The notes under the pieces were generated by a model. The model searched no databases and had not been told where the DNA came from. It saw only the letters and a list, made by a program, of their open reading frames with translations. Shown in pieces: positions 35,871 through 48,410 of a DNA stretch of 64,000 nt; the first letter of the stretch is position 1, and each line of letters begins with the position of its first letter. The DNA lies in contig NC_134509.1 of NCBI RefSeq assembly GCF_027942865.1, positions 21,748,697 through 21,812,696 on the forward strand, in the 5' to 3' direction. The translations under genes and the position numbers were made by a program. Source of the stretch: Odontesthes bonariensis (lineage: Eukaryota > Chordata > Actinopteri > Atheriniformes > Atherinopsidae).

Positions 35871-37012
35871 CTAATTGTTCTTACTGTGTTCCTCCACCCC
35901 TATTGCCTCCTCCTTTGCGTCATATGTAGCATCCGCATCTTCGTTGACCACATCCTCTTCCAAAGCTGCAGGTGGCGCCACCTCCTCTGCTGCTGATGGA
36001 GCAGAGTGGCAGTGTTCTGCCTTGTGCACTGGAGCCTCTGGTGTAGAGTCTGGTTCTGCAGTTAAAAGAACCTTCAGGTCCGGCTCAGTGGATGCTGCTG
36101 CCAGCTGAGTTGTGTCAAAAACTGCCTCAGCTGTCTCCTCTATTGAAGCTTCAGCTTCTGCCATCTCTCCAGCTGCTGAGATCTCTTCCACTGGTGTAAC
36201 CTCTGCAGAGACAATGACCTCATCAGCTTGTGCGACTTCCTCAGCTTGTGCAACCTCATCAGCTTGTGCGACCTCCTCAGCTTGTACGACCTCCTCAGCT
36301 TGTACGACCTCCTCAGCTTGTGCGACCTCCTCAGCTTGTGCGACCTCCTCAGCTTGTGCGACCTCCTCAGCTTGTGCTACCTCCTCAGCTTGTGCTACCT
36401 CCTCAGCTTGTGCTACCTCCTCAGCTTGTGCTACCTCCTCAGCTTGTACGACCTCCTCAGCTTGTGCTACCTCCTCAGCTTGTACGACCTCCTCAGCTTG
36501 TGCGACCTCAGTTTGTGTAACCTCAGCTTGTACGACCTCATCAGCTTGTGCGACCTCCTCAGCAGCAGCCTCTGAAGAGGAGACGGGATCCTCAGGAGCA
36601 GCTTCAGTGGGCACAGCCTGATCTCCAGCATCAGCTTCCTCCACTGTGGGGGCTTCCTCGGGAGGAGATACAGCTGCAGCTGCCTCCTTCTCCTCCTCCT
36701 CCTGGGCTGCAGCAGGAGTCTCCTCTGTAATCACTTCTTCAGCAGCTGGAGCCTCTGCCACCACTTCCTCACCCTCTGCAGATGTCACCTCCTCCTCGCT
36801 CAAAACGACAGCCTCTTCAGATGTTTCCTTAACAACCTCCTCTGACGTTGCCTCCAGGGCTTCTGGCTCGAGGACGTCTGGCGTGGAAGTCACCACCTGT
36901 TCTTCAGCCTCTATTTGGTGCACAGCTTCCACCAGAGTCTCCACACCAACAGAGGCAGCAGTAATCTCAACTGTTGAGCTGGTCAAGAACTTCACAGCTG
37001 TCAGCAGATCTG
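35871..37012 (-). CDS. mgarp: Alternative terminal exon of mgarp (exon 4b), Glu/Ala-rich repeats
   Basis: The minus strand is open for 379 residues after a good acceptor (pyrimidine-rich, CTGTAG at 37013-37014). The one-base phase fits the exon 3 donor at 43930. It starts ADLLTAVKFLTSSTVEITAA and is rich in Glu, Ala and Val. Its centre (about 36223-36565) is a tandem array of roughly eighteen 18-bp units encoding AQAEEV or VQAEEV. It ends EEHSKNN and a TAG. Spliced to exons 1-3 it would give a protein of about 461 residues. It lies downstream of the poly(A) signal of exon 4a, so it should be a mutually exclusive last exon. It could instead be a separate gene exon or a decaying duplicate. No canonical AATAAA occurs in the 450 bp after the stop. 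Confidence 0.6.
36223..36565. repeat. 18-bp coding minisatellite in mgarp exon 4b
   Basis: About eighteen near-identical units of TGCGACCTCCTCAGCTTG (plus strand) are arrayed. Because 18 is a multiple of three, all units stay in frame, and other frames also remain open. Variation is mostly GCA/GTA/GTC at the last codon of the encoded unit. Confidence 0.95.
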
Positions 37013-37919
37013 CTACAGATGGAGGGGCAGGATGATAATTAGTATTTTATAAAGAAGCACCAACACTAAAATAACAAGATCTCTGCCTTACTTTACGATC
37101 GAATCAGCTGAATACATTTCTGGCAGCAGAGTGACAACCCTGTGTGAATTTATGTTCGTCATATGTCATGATGTGCTTTTATTTTTCATAATTAAACTTA
37201 CCTTGATCAGGTGTCTATCACGGGAGGGTCTACGTGTACAGTCACCACAGCTTCAAGCACTCTACAGGAGACTACGTGCACCGTTCATGCTCCTTGTGCA
37301 GAAGTTACCATTTAAAAGACCAACAGTGTCCTGTAACATAGATTCTCACTGAAAGAAATGCTCAAATTCTACATCATACAGCAGAGTAACAGTGACCCAA
37401 GATGTTAGGAGAGGTCTGCACTTTTTCATTTACTCTGCAAACCTCTGGAAATTATTTGTTCTTTATGAGGATGATGAGCACATTGGTTCAAAAATCTCCA
37501 GTCGGTGCGAAGTTGGGTAAAGATCATGTTATTTTCATACTTGAACCAATCGGCATCCCCCGTGTGTTCAGTGGATGTGGTCCGTGCCATCAGGGGAGCA
37601 ATTTCTCCTCAATCAGAAAAACTTTGCAGTGATTTACAGACGGATCATGAACCACTGAACCTCCTCAAAGATGGCAAAGGCATCATGTTGGAGTTCAGCT
37701 GAAGCTTGACAGGAGCATGAATATAGCACAGAGAGGAAGAGCAGCATTTCTACACAAGCTTGGCATCTATAATGACAAACAATAACATTTTACTTTCAGC
37801 AACAAGTAAAAATAGACCCGAACAGGTTCTGTTTGCAGAACAATGTTTAGAAATCCGACAATAACTTCAATCAAGTACAATGAAAATTCATAAATATGGT
37901 TGTGGACCATCAAAACTCC

Positions 37920-37925
37920 TTTATT
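37920..37925 (-). terminator. mgarp: Poly(A) signal of mgarp exon 4a
   Basis: AATAAA on the minus strand, about 910 bp after the exon 4a stop and about 900 bp before the acceptor of exon 4b. Confidence 0.5.
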
Positions 37926-38835
37926 GAAACACTTTACACTTCCTCACCATCCAGTCATGTTTAAGTATTTCTTACTTTAAGTGTTTTAATCACAACTTTT
38001 AATGCCCAAAGAGGAAAAAAAACAAACAAAAAAAAAACCGAGTCTCTGTAGTGTTTTCTTTAAGATGCAAGTTTCACAGTAATGAGAAAAGACTCAGCAG
38101 GAGCATCAAATGGCTTTGAACGCTTTTAAGAGTGGAAAAGAAAAGATACTGTGACTGAAACATTGATTAGTTCACATGTTTAAGTGGGCGCAGACTGGTG
38201 TAGCCGATGTAAACGAAAACATCTGAGAAAAACTAAGAGAGGAAACAACTCAGGCGCTGCAGTCTGGAGAAGAGAAAGCTGGTTTCCGTCACTTCACTGT
38301 GAAGCAGAGAGTAAAAGCTGAAAGAGACCAGGCTGAACGTCGGACATCTGCTGCATTAGTTCAACACTGAAGTCTTTAGACAACTAATCGAACTCGGTGT
38401 GAGACAAAATACTTTTTACAAAAGACACAGTTTGCAATTTTAATTCAATCTCTTAAAATCACGAAAGGTCGAGACTCTTCCCTTTTCTGTCGAGCTGGTG
38501 AACCATCGTTTGGATTTGCTTTGGTGTGGTTTCGATGGGAATTCTTACAGAAACAGAATTTAAGGCTTATTCCAACCTCACAGACTGATGTTGTAAGCTG
38601 TGGTGTGGATCTGAATGCCAGGGAAAGGCGAGGGAAGGAAGACATCTGAAAACCGAACTGATGAACCCTTGAACGGTATTTTAAACCCTACTAGAAGTGA
38701 AAACTAGACACCGCTTTTAACCTTTATTTTAAAAAAAAGGGGTTCATGAGTTCTTTTCCTGAGTCCAGGGAACAGGGACACAACACATTAAACTGCTTGC
38801 CCTTAGTTCTAGATACACTATCAGGCATCACAGCT

Positions 38836-41800
38836 TTATGCAGCCACCTCTGCAGCAGGGGCAGCCTCAGCCTCAGGGGCTGCAGGGACAGTCTCTGCTT
38901 CAGCGGGGGGAGCGGGAGGGACTTCATCTACTGCTGCCGTACCAGCGCTCTCTGCTGCAGGGGCCTCAGCGGGCGTCTCCACTGCTGCGGGGGCCTCAGC
39001 GGGCGTCTCCACTGCTGCGGGGGCCTCAGCGGGCGTCTCCACTGCTGCGGGGGCCTCAGCGGGCGTCTCCACTGCTGCGGGGGCCTCAGCGGGTGTCTCC
39101 ACTGCTGCGGGGGCCTCAGCGGGCGTCTCCACTGCTGCAGCAACTTCTGCAGCAGCTTCTGGAGCCGCTTCTTCCACCACAGGGGGAGCGGCTTCCACTG
39201 CGGCCTCAGTAACGGCCGCCTCAGACACCACGGCGGCGGCTTCTTCAGACGCAGCCTCAGCGACAGGTTCGGCAGAGATCTCCGCTACTGGCTCTGCGGG
39301 GATGGACTCAGTGGCGACCTCAGCGGCCACCTCCACCTCTACGGGGGCGGGTTCAGCTGCAGAAGCTGCTACCTCTGGTTCTGCCACAGCTGGAGGAGCT
39401 GCAACACAAATGCACAGATTAAACATTTTCTGATAGACACTAGCACCCGATGAATCTTAGATTTCTAGGTCTACTGTCTGTGCATTTCATAACTGCAGCC
39501 ACAAAAAAAAAAATATAATAATAATCATATGACAGCTGAGGCTGGGAACAGTGCTCCAGCCTGGATGAACTTTCATCTGAAAGACAGGAACATGTAGCAA
39601 ACACATCTGTGATTCTGCAACAATCAGGAAGTATTCCTTTAAACCTAAAACACACTTTTAAAGCGTTTTCTTCGCTTACATGCAGACCACGTTAAGAGAG
39701 ATATCTAGAAATGACATCCTGATGGCTGCCTGACTTGGCCTCACAAGTCAAAACTGTAAAATCTGAATCTCCACACAGGCTTTGAGACATGCACCTGCAG
39801 AGTGCTGAAGAGCTCAGGACTGTCCATTCATCAACAGCACAAAAGAGTTGTCTTGCAGGCTTTATGAGCCCCATAAAAACATCTGAATCCCCACAGCAGG
39901 CTATTTATATTTAAATTCTATTTATTCTGTTTTTCTGATTTATTCTGTTAACGGCTTTCTTGATTTTTGGCAGTTCGCTAACAAGTCTAATATATCAAAG
40001 CTCAAACATGATGATTAATAGGACAACATAGAGTCCCGCAGCACAGCTTTCAAATACATATTGGAAGTGTTGTTGCTTCCACGCATGACAGCTTTCATAT
40101 TATTCCGAGCCCTCGTAAACTCACTGATGCACAGCAGCTGTTAGGGTTCAGTGATTAGGCTTTACAGTGGAGATTAGGATTGGGCCTACGTGGGTTTCCC
40201 CAGTTTGTCCTACCTGCTACAAGCAAACAATCAGCCCTTTTAGACAGGATGCATGAAAAGATGTGCTGTATGTTGCATGGCCAGATAAACCGACATAGTC
40301 ATCTAATGGTTTCTCTAAAACCAGAAGGCAGTAAATCAAAACTGGTGCACACACAGCTGCAGCGTAGACTGGATTTGTCATGATTTTCAACAATCATACG
40401 TTCACAAATTTGAGATCAAAAGAAAACGGCCAATTGAAACCAACAGAACAGTCATATTTCTTTTTGTTATCTTGTCGTGTCCCTCAGCTGTAGACATACA
40501 GTATCTGCCACTTAATGCCCAAAAAGGCTTAAAAGACCTTATTCTTATTTACTGCCAGCAAATGGCTGGCATTCTTCAAGAATGATCTGTATCATCGATT
40601 AGTATGTGGGTTTATGCTAGAATAGTGTCATAAAAACAGCTGGAGCCTAAGTGTAGGCAGCTGACTAACTTTAGATGACCTCGTCATTTATTTTATTATT
40701 TTTTTTAAGTAAGTAACATCTTCCACTAACCAGCTCATCAACACAAAAGCTGTCATCTGAGCAGAAGCAGTTTAAGTAAAGCTCAACAGATTAGGTCTTG
40801 AGGTCTAAAAAAGTAAAGCATCAACAGACGAACCATCAACAAGAGGAGTAAATACGAGGCTAATCGTGAGCAAGACAGAAATACAACTGCTGACCTCTGT
40901 GGAAATATCAAGTTACCGAATGTTTGGTGCCACTAACTAAAGGAAACTCTGTTCTGTTTTACATGGCTCAGTGTTCCAGTCTCAGTCATGACTTTGACTG
41001 AAGATAACCTCCCAATAAAATGTGATAATGATGCCATGATATCAAAACAACTACAATCAGTGACCATGTGACTTCTTAATGAAACATGTCTTCATCATAT
41101 GGAAATGGTAAGTGATTCATTCTCACACCAGAGCATCAGAGTGACTGTTTTAGGAAAAGTGTAGGACAGATAAATGTTGATCACAAGTACGTTGAAATCA
41201 CTTTGCATCGAGACTTTTCTTCTGCTACGCGGTTACATAATGCCGTCACCGGATTAACATCCAAAGAGGTACTCTCTCCATTGCCGTTTTACTGATCCAA
41301 CACTTCCAGGCTTCATGTGTGGAACTAAACCAGCAACTAAACAGCTTCTCATCGACTTTCCAGACGAGTTAGCAGCTCTGGGCACGCAGCCATGATCCAG
41401 CTCGACAAGACAAATAACTTGTCGACACAAATCCGAACAGACAGGCGCGCTAAAGCTATTGAAAGTGATCGTTCTACCATGTGTGATATGTGGGTGGAGC
41501 AGAAAGAGTCTGCTCTGAAAGACGTGCAGATCCTCCGTTTTTCACCCTCGCTCGGATCCATTTTCTGCATTCTGGTTAAACCCCTTTCAGACCAACTTTC
41601 CCTTCATTTGACAGCAGCCAAGCGCTTCAGCATCATGTCAGAAGGAGCATCCCGGTGCTTTCCCGTAGCAAAAACACGAGCTTATGAAATTTATCTACCA
41701 CTTTTAAACTTGGCCCAGGCCCGAACAGCATGCAGTCCCCTCAACAGATATGTGAACCCATTAATTAAGAATTGGTTAACAGATCCTGACATTAAATAAA

Positions 41801-44800
41801 TGCCATCAAATCTTTCCTAGGCCAAGCTTTTATTATTAGGTTCATTATCTCGTTTTCCCTTTGTGCTTCAGCCAAACAGATGATAAATGGTTTTAATGTT
41901 TGGAGCAAACAGCTGCACCCTCTTTCTCTGATACAAACAGGTGGCAGAGGGATGGCAAAGCACGGTGAAAGAGTGGAAAAAGAAGAAAGCTGACTATCAG
42001 CTACACTGGTTCCCAAACTGTTGTAATTACCGGTATTGCAATTGCAATTTTTCAGTTGTAAATGGGTAGAAAAATATGGAATAACTAACCAAAAATCCCA
42101 GTTACAACTTTGTTGTACCTCCTCTGGCTTTTATGACAGCTTAAATTCCTCAAAGAGTTCACAAATTAAAACCATATTCTTCATAAATCAGGCTCCAGTT
42201 TTCTCGTACAGCAGCTGACGGGTCAGATTTGCAGGATGGATTCTTGTCACAGACCGTTTTTTTCTCCAGTTTTCATCAAAAATTTTGTTCTCAGATTGAG
42301 ATCCGGGCTGTGTCATTGAGCTCTTTGCTCTGTTTCAAGATGAATTATCACCCTGAAAAATGTCCTCAGCATCACCAAACCTCCTTTAGATTCCAAAATT
42401 ACATCAGCCCCATATCATCACTGATGGCGTAAATGAGCTTGTTTCCTTCAGCCAGTCATCTTTCTATGTTTCATTGGACCAAACTAAAGTCCCAGCATCA
42501 TCTCCTTGGTGATTCATTTTTGAATCCCACTTCCATCCAACCATCCACAGTCCATGGCTGCTTCTCTTCAGCTCACTGTGACCTGCTTTTCTTCTCTTTA
42601 GATGTTACTGATGGTTTATGTTTGACTTTTCTGGATGGAAATTTTCCTTCAGCTGGTTTCTTTCAGTTCGCTCACAAACATCGACTCCTGTTTCTGTCCA
42701 TTTGTTTTTTAAATTTCTTTTGTTGAACATTTTCTATTTTCAGACACATTACTTTGAGTTTTCTGTCCCGACTCTTTAACTTCTTCTTTGGTCGAGCTGT
42801 ATGTTTCCCTTTTAGTTTGTACTTGCTCCAAATTTAAGACTCAGCTGACTGGAAAAAACAAACATCTTTTGCCACACGGAGTTAAATTACATCTTGAAGG
42901 AGTTTTATTTAATCCTTTCCATTGTTTCCACTGACGGCTCCCTTCCAGGGGCCATGTTTCCTGTCAATCAGTCAGGTGCAACAGCTTTTTAAGCTCTGAC
43001 GTGACAAACTCACATTAAAGTGCAGACTTTACCGGATATTAATCCAGATCCCAAAAGTTTTCCCTCTACTTCATATGGAAAAACAAATGGCCGTCAAATA
43101 CACCAGTTTAACTTTTTCACCAGTAGGTTGTAGCCTTTAACTGGAGCTGTGCAGAAAAATAGCAGCTGTGGATGGTAGCAGATGAAAATCTTTGAACATG
43201 GACCTTATTTTTTTGGATGAGTGCTTTAAATTAAAGATGAAACACTTTAACGGATCAATTAAGCTGTTAATGTTGTGCATTTCATGTCTTAAAAGTAAGT
43301 AGATGCAGGAATTATTCCCTCAACTCTTCTCAGAACTGTTGGGGTCATCAAGAAGCAGGTCACAGTTCACGTAAATATGCTTCTGAAGCTGACGTGTCGG
43401 ACTGAGAGCACCATGTTGGAAGAATCAAAAATGGAAAGATCAGAGGAAAACCGATGCTCACCTTTGTCTTTGCTGCACTATTAAACCCTGTCAAATCAAT
43501 CCTCCAAAAATAAGACAAAGCTACCAAATATTATGTTTCAGAGGCGATTAAACAAACAATTGTTAAACATCTGTGAAAAGAAAAGTCAGGAAATTTGTCT
43601 TTATTTTGGCTTTAGCCTGATAAAATGGTGGCTCCACCATTTTAGTGACTGAAATGTAGTGAAACTGTACTAAAAATCTTTGTCCTGACAAGATGGTTTA
43701 CAATATCTTTAAAGAGCCTTTCGCTTTTATAAATAATCAGGTCAAAATGTGTTCAGGTTTTTATTCATTTTACAATCGAAAACCTGCCCAATTTTAGTTT
43801 TTGTTCCAATTAGCAAATGCTGAAATGCTTCACTAAGACAAATGTGATAAACATATCTGAAGGAATTATAAAGCTATTAAAACAGGATGCATGGCAGGAA
43901 GCCCGTGTGTATTTGTGTGAGCAGCTGACCTTTTGCGTTGGAGCTCATGTTGGAGAGTCTGTCCTCGTAACGCTCGCTATCATCATTGACGGTTTTGTAG
44001 GCCTGGCAGAAAGAGACTTGGTTTATATATTTATTATAAAACAACAACAGAAACACAACAGGACGAGACACTGGTAAGCTTTAAGAGCCAAACAGAGGGC
44101 ATGTCTGTCCACACAATTACTGCAAGTGGCAGTTTGTCACAGAGCATAAAGAACGCAGCGTCCGAGCTGTGGCGACGTCTGGAGTCCAGTGTGCCGTCAC
44201 GCCGCTCCCAGTTCAAACCGGCAGAGATATACCACGAAACTACTAAACTGACATCTACAATTAAACCATTTTAGTATTGGCAGCATCACACTTGAATTTA
44301 CACTAAAGATTGCCACCAACTTGCAGGCTTTTTAATCTCTCTCAGTGATACTCACATAGACGGCTGCAGCAGTGAGGCCTCCTCCACACAGAACAAAGTA
44401 CGCCATGTTGGTGGAACCTCCAGGAACCCCGAAGGCCATGTGTCGCACCGGAGCTACAGATAGAAACCAAAAGCTTTGCAGCGTTAGTCTGGAAACCTGC
44501 ACAGAAACTGACCTGATGAAAAGCAAAAATGGACTGGATGCACATCGTTTCATGTATCTTTGTTAACTTTGTGTTTAAAACGTGTGTAAATATCAAGTCG
44601 ACAACATTTTAACTGTCAAAAGTTCATCTTGACGCAAAGAACAGAGCAATCTGACAGCGACAACATGTCTCCATCCTTTAATCCAGTTACACAACACGGG
44701 TCATTTGTAGCAGAGGAGATGGAAAGATTTACCAGCAGCCAAGCTAAACACTGAACTGTCCCTTAAATTAAATCCCCACCACACAAACACGAAAACACTT

Positions 44801-47800
44801 CCTGTCTGACCATCTTAGATGTGCAGCACATCAAATGGGCTTGAATTCATGTGAAGGAGTTCCTAAACACATCATGACAGAAGGTTATTCTCCTGTCCTG
44901 TAAGCTTCTTAACGGGCTTTTGTTGTCGTGTTGCTGCACGGGAGGAGAGTGTTGGTACAAAGATCTGCTGATGTTTAAAGGATTGTCAGCGGTGCATGCA
45001 GGAAAAGACCATAAATAAAGCCGCCCTGCATCTCTGATGCCGCCACAGCCTAATCTCTTCCTTATACACACCCAGTGCACGCACAAAGAGCACATGCACG
45101 GACACAATTACAGTGGAGATGTCATCTTAAGCATAATTTGCGCCTCTGTGTAAGCAAATGCACGTGTGGGCCATTTGAACGGTGAGAGAACACATCCTGA
45201 ACCTTCGAGCTTCACGTGTGCGTTCAGGCAAAATCACAACGTGTCACTTTTCACTGAGAGTTCACAGCATGTGAAGAGAGACAGCATATTATTACATACA
45301 ATAACTGATTTTCAGAGTATCTGAAAATAAGTTAGGGATGTTAAAAAAAAAAAAATAAATAAATAAATAGGGAAATGCCAGGAGTGAAGTGTAAAAGATT
45401 AAAAGCACATATTTTCACATTTATTAATGGCATTAATATTGTTTTTACTGCAACTGATAATCTTCTTTAACTTTCTAAACCATTTTCTGTGCTTATTTTC
45501 TATGTCATTATTTTTCATCCCTTTATTTGTCCACATTCTTCCTTTTTGCTTCATCTTTTATCCTTCAACTTGTGAAAGAAACCAAACTTCCTATTCGAAG
45601 CATAACTTTTTGTTATTTTTAGCAATGTTAATGTTATACAAGTGAAGATTTAGAGCCTCCGCTGTTTGATTCTTGTCTCAAATGAATTCATGAACAGACT
45701 GAAGGATATTTAAGAAGATAAAGAACAACGGTGCAGTTCATAAAGAGGAAACAAACCTTAATGGCTCACAGGATTATAATTGGAAGATAAAAGAACAAAG
45801 CAGGAAAATGATTCAAAATAAAGAGATAAACTAATTAGAAAATTGGAAAGAAATTTTCATACAAGCTAAATGAAATGAAATGAAATGTTTTATATCAACG
45901 TGTATATCGTATTAGTTAGCTTATATTTTCAATCTAATGATGAAAATACAAATATATCTCAAATGATTAGCTACAAGATACGTCTTTGACACTGACATCT
46001 TGACATCTGACACTGAGCACATTTACATGAAACTACAAAAAAGTTCAATAAATTAACTAATTATTGTGTTAGCATAACCAAAAGAACAAACAAACAAAAA
46101 AAAAGCATGTGATCGTGTTTGTCTGAACAAAATCATAGAAAACTGAGCTTCTCCACAAGGGATTAACACAATATAATACAGTTGGGGCTAAAAATCACTC
46201 CGGCATGTCTATTACAACCTAAACTCAACTGGGTCCAGGCTGTCCACACATGCTTCATCTTTTTGTAAAGACAGAAAAGCGCACGTGCATGTTCACACAG
46301 CCGAGTTAAACTAGACCACAAACTCATTAGTTTGGTGTTCAGTTTGAGTTTGTATACTCGCTAATGTTGGCTCTCAGGCTATTTACGGTATGCTCTGTCA
46401 CACCGTATTCTACTTAAAGGGTTTCTGAGTAGTTTCCCTTAGATTATCCATAAAGTTTCAACTGAAAGAAGAGGCCGAGCCTGCAGAAGTGAGGGCTGGA
46501 GTGGAGTTGTGTAACTCCACACTCTAAAACCAGCAAGTCTGAATAGAACCGTAAAGTAATGGTCGAAAAAAGGAGCTGCTGTACCGTCTCCGTTTTAACT
46601 TGATCAAAGCACGTCACAAACATTCCATGAAGACCTCAGGAAGTTGTGTCGTCTTGGGAAAAAAGGGCATAGCATGGGTCCTTTAAATCCCTGACGCAGA
46701 CATGTCGGTTTGGACTCGAATTAGAGGGCTTTGAAGGTGTTAAAAGGCAAAGTTTGGACATTTCCCACCTTTGTACTTAGCCAACTGGCTTCTCCTTTTA
46801 CATTGTACGGACTTGTGCAACACCATATTTGAGTTTATTAAAAGCCCCACTAATGAATAAAACTATAAAGAAAACAAAAACAGAGCTGAGAATTGATCGG
46901 TTATGGATGCTGAGCCAGTGTAGCTGTACGTCCTCCCTCTAATACCCATGACACAGCAGCACCGAGCAGAGCCAAGGCCAAGTACAGGTTATTTATACAG
47001 GTAATCAGTTAATCCCCGTTGCCAGGTTGAAGCTGCAAAGATGGACACACGACAGGCAACGACAGACAAGACAGCTGCCATGATGGAAGTGACACATGTG
47101 GGCAAACGTGCACTCTCCCTGTAGGAGGCCTCCTATACTCCCACTACAGCAGCCATTTGTGCTCTCTTTTGGTGCACAGTAACCAATCTTTCCAGTTACA
47201 TTCTGGTTAGCAGAATTCATCAGAACTTCTGAACAGGAAATTAAAGCCAAATCTTCCCCTCAGGCCGAATTCCACGTGCTCAGATCCCAAAGTAAAGGAT
47301 GATCCGGGGAGGCATGCATGCGTGAAAAACACAAATGTTCTGAAAATACAAAGGAACAAAAGCCTAAAACCCCGCTCAAATGCCTGAACACAAGCCGAGA
47401 TTTCAAACAAACGCATCAGAAAAACAGCCATTTGTGCTCAGACGAAAGTCATTAACATTACAATTTATATAAGAAACATTTTTGACAGGATTGCCAAACT
47501 CAGGATGGTTTATTCTCTTGTGGATTACGGCTGGATTTACAAATGAGAGGTTCAGGAACAATGTGTAACCACGACAAAGAAGAGCATAACAATGGTCATT
47601 TCTGTACAAATACCTCCATGCAGAATTTGTATTTAAAAAAAAAGTGCCCTTGATACAGATTTGCCATCAAAAGTAAAGTCAAAGAGTGTGAATGTGATGT
47701 TCTGTCCATACGTGAGAACTGTGTGTTCCCAAAGTAGGACACGCCTCCTGAGTCGGGCTGCCTGACAAATCTGCAACTCGACCCTGTAAACTGAAAAAGC

Positions 47801-48126
47801 CAACAAATGTGTCCTTGAGAAGCATTCCCCATTTTTAAAAAACAATCATTAAAAGCACATTTCTGAAGGAATTATTGATGCACACATTAGAATTTAAATT
47901 GAATCACTTATTTTAAGCGCATCAAGGACGGTCCTGGCAAGGTAAGAAAAGAAAAACAATGTAGTTAGGCAACTTCATAATTTCTCTAATTGACGTCGCA
48001 GCCCATCACTGGGGACCCACTCTCAGAAAGTCACAGTTAATAAGTCAACATACCGATCTTGAATGTCGGTGTCAGCACCCTCCGCGCCAGCGGCCCGACT
48101 CTCTGCCATGCCCGTCTGCAGAACAT
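38836..48126 (-). CDS. mgarp: Mitochondria-localised glutamate-rich protein (MGARP/HUMMR), four coding exons
   Basis: Coding exons in order are 48126-48054, 44453-44356, 44002-43930 and 39398-38836 (exon 4a). They join in phase to 268 residues. Exon 1 encodes MFCRRAWQRVGPLARRVLTP, an Arg-rich, acid-free presequence that should target mitochondria. Exon 2 holds the hydrophobic segment around MAYFVLCGGGLTAAAVY, which corresponds to the single membrane span of human MGARP ([22 protein letters not shown]). Exon 3 continues AYKTVNDDSERYEDRLSNMS, again similar. The tail is Ala/Glu/Pro-rich with six copies of VETPAEAPAA. In mammals the protein is induced by hypoxia and supports axonal transport of mitochondria with Miro and TRAK, and also steroidogenesis. 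The position beside elf2 matches human synteny. The tail itself is too low-complexity to align. Confidence 0.82.
38951..39141. repeat. 30-bp coding minisatellite in mgarp exon 4a
   Basis: Six nearly identical 30-bp units encode VETPAEAPAA on the minus strand. Only single-base differences separate units (for example GGGTGTC near 39091 against GGGCGTC elsewhere). This shows recent expansion or homogenisation. Confidence 0.96.
39399..43929 (-). other. mgarp intron before exon 4a
   Basis: About 4.5 kb between exon 3 and exon 4a. It holds a degenerate Tc1/mariner copy at about 42.0-42.8 kb. A 135-codon plus-strand frame at 41392-41799 has no recognisable similarity and is not called. Nothing else was recognised. 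Confidence 0.5.
42020..42800 (-). mobile_element. Degenerate Tc1/mariner copy
   Basis: Minus-strand translation in broken frames gives traces of a Tc1 DDE transposase: a region corresponding to SDES...GQGDDAG, a VMIWG-like block and an F-Q-x-DN-like block. DNA around 42.6-42.7 kb matches the plus-strand fragment at 57.5-57.8 kb, so both belong to one family. Limits are approximate. It is clearly inactive. Confidence 0.5.
44454..48053 (-). other. mgarp intron 1, nothing recognised
   Basis: About 3.6 kb of AT-rich intron, apart from short A/T runs near 45.34 kb (AAAT repeats). ndufc1 was looked for here and not found. Confidence 0.5.
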
Positions 48127-48410
48127 GTTTGCTCGGTTTTCAGCTGCAGCTGAACAATTGCGTGTGTCTCCAGACGATTTCAGAAGTGAATGACAAGACC
48201 GTTCAGCTGCTGCCCAATACTGATTGCAAAGAGCACACCCCCCATTGAAAGGAAGGCGAAAACAACCACGAGCGCACTGGCGCGCCCCCTACAGACGGCA
48301 GGAACACATTAAAGACGCTGAACATTCAGCTGATTTGTTGCAGGTCACTTTACCAAAATCTTCCTGCACTGTCACACATTTCTGATAAAATTATTGTGCA
48401 CGTGTTTAGC
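48127..48410 (-). promoter_or_regulatory. mgarp: Candidate mgarp promoter with CACGTG motif
   Basis: The region upstream of the mgarp ATG has several CpGs. A palindromic CACGTG lies at 48399-48404, about 270 bp from the ATG. CACGTG contains the ACGTG core of hypoxia-response elements and is also an E-box. Mammalian MGARP is a HIF-1 target, which makes the site worth noting, but one 6-bp motif is weak evidence. Confidence 0.3.

Noticed and set aside
36112-36621. Plus-strand 169-codon frame rich in SSACATSSAC-type repeats
   Set aside because: It is the antisense shadow of the mgarp exon 4b minisatellite. An 18-bp repeat without stops is open in several frames.
38746-39453. Plus-strand 235-codon Cys/Gly-rich frame
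   Set aside because: Antisense to mgarp exon 4a and produced by its 30-bp repeat. There is no similarity to a known family, and the minus strand has proper splice sites.
41392-41799. 135-codon plus-strand frame inside an mgarp intron
   Set aside because: No recognisable domain, no splice or poly(A) context, and composition like non-coding DNA.
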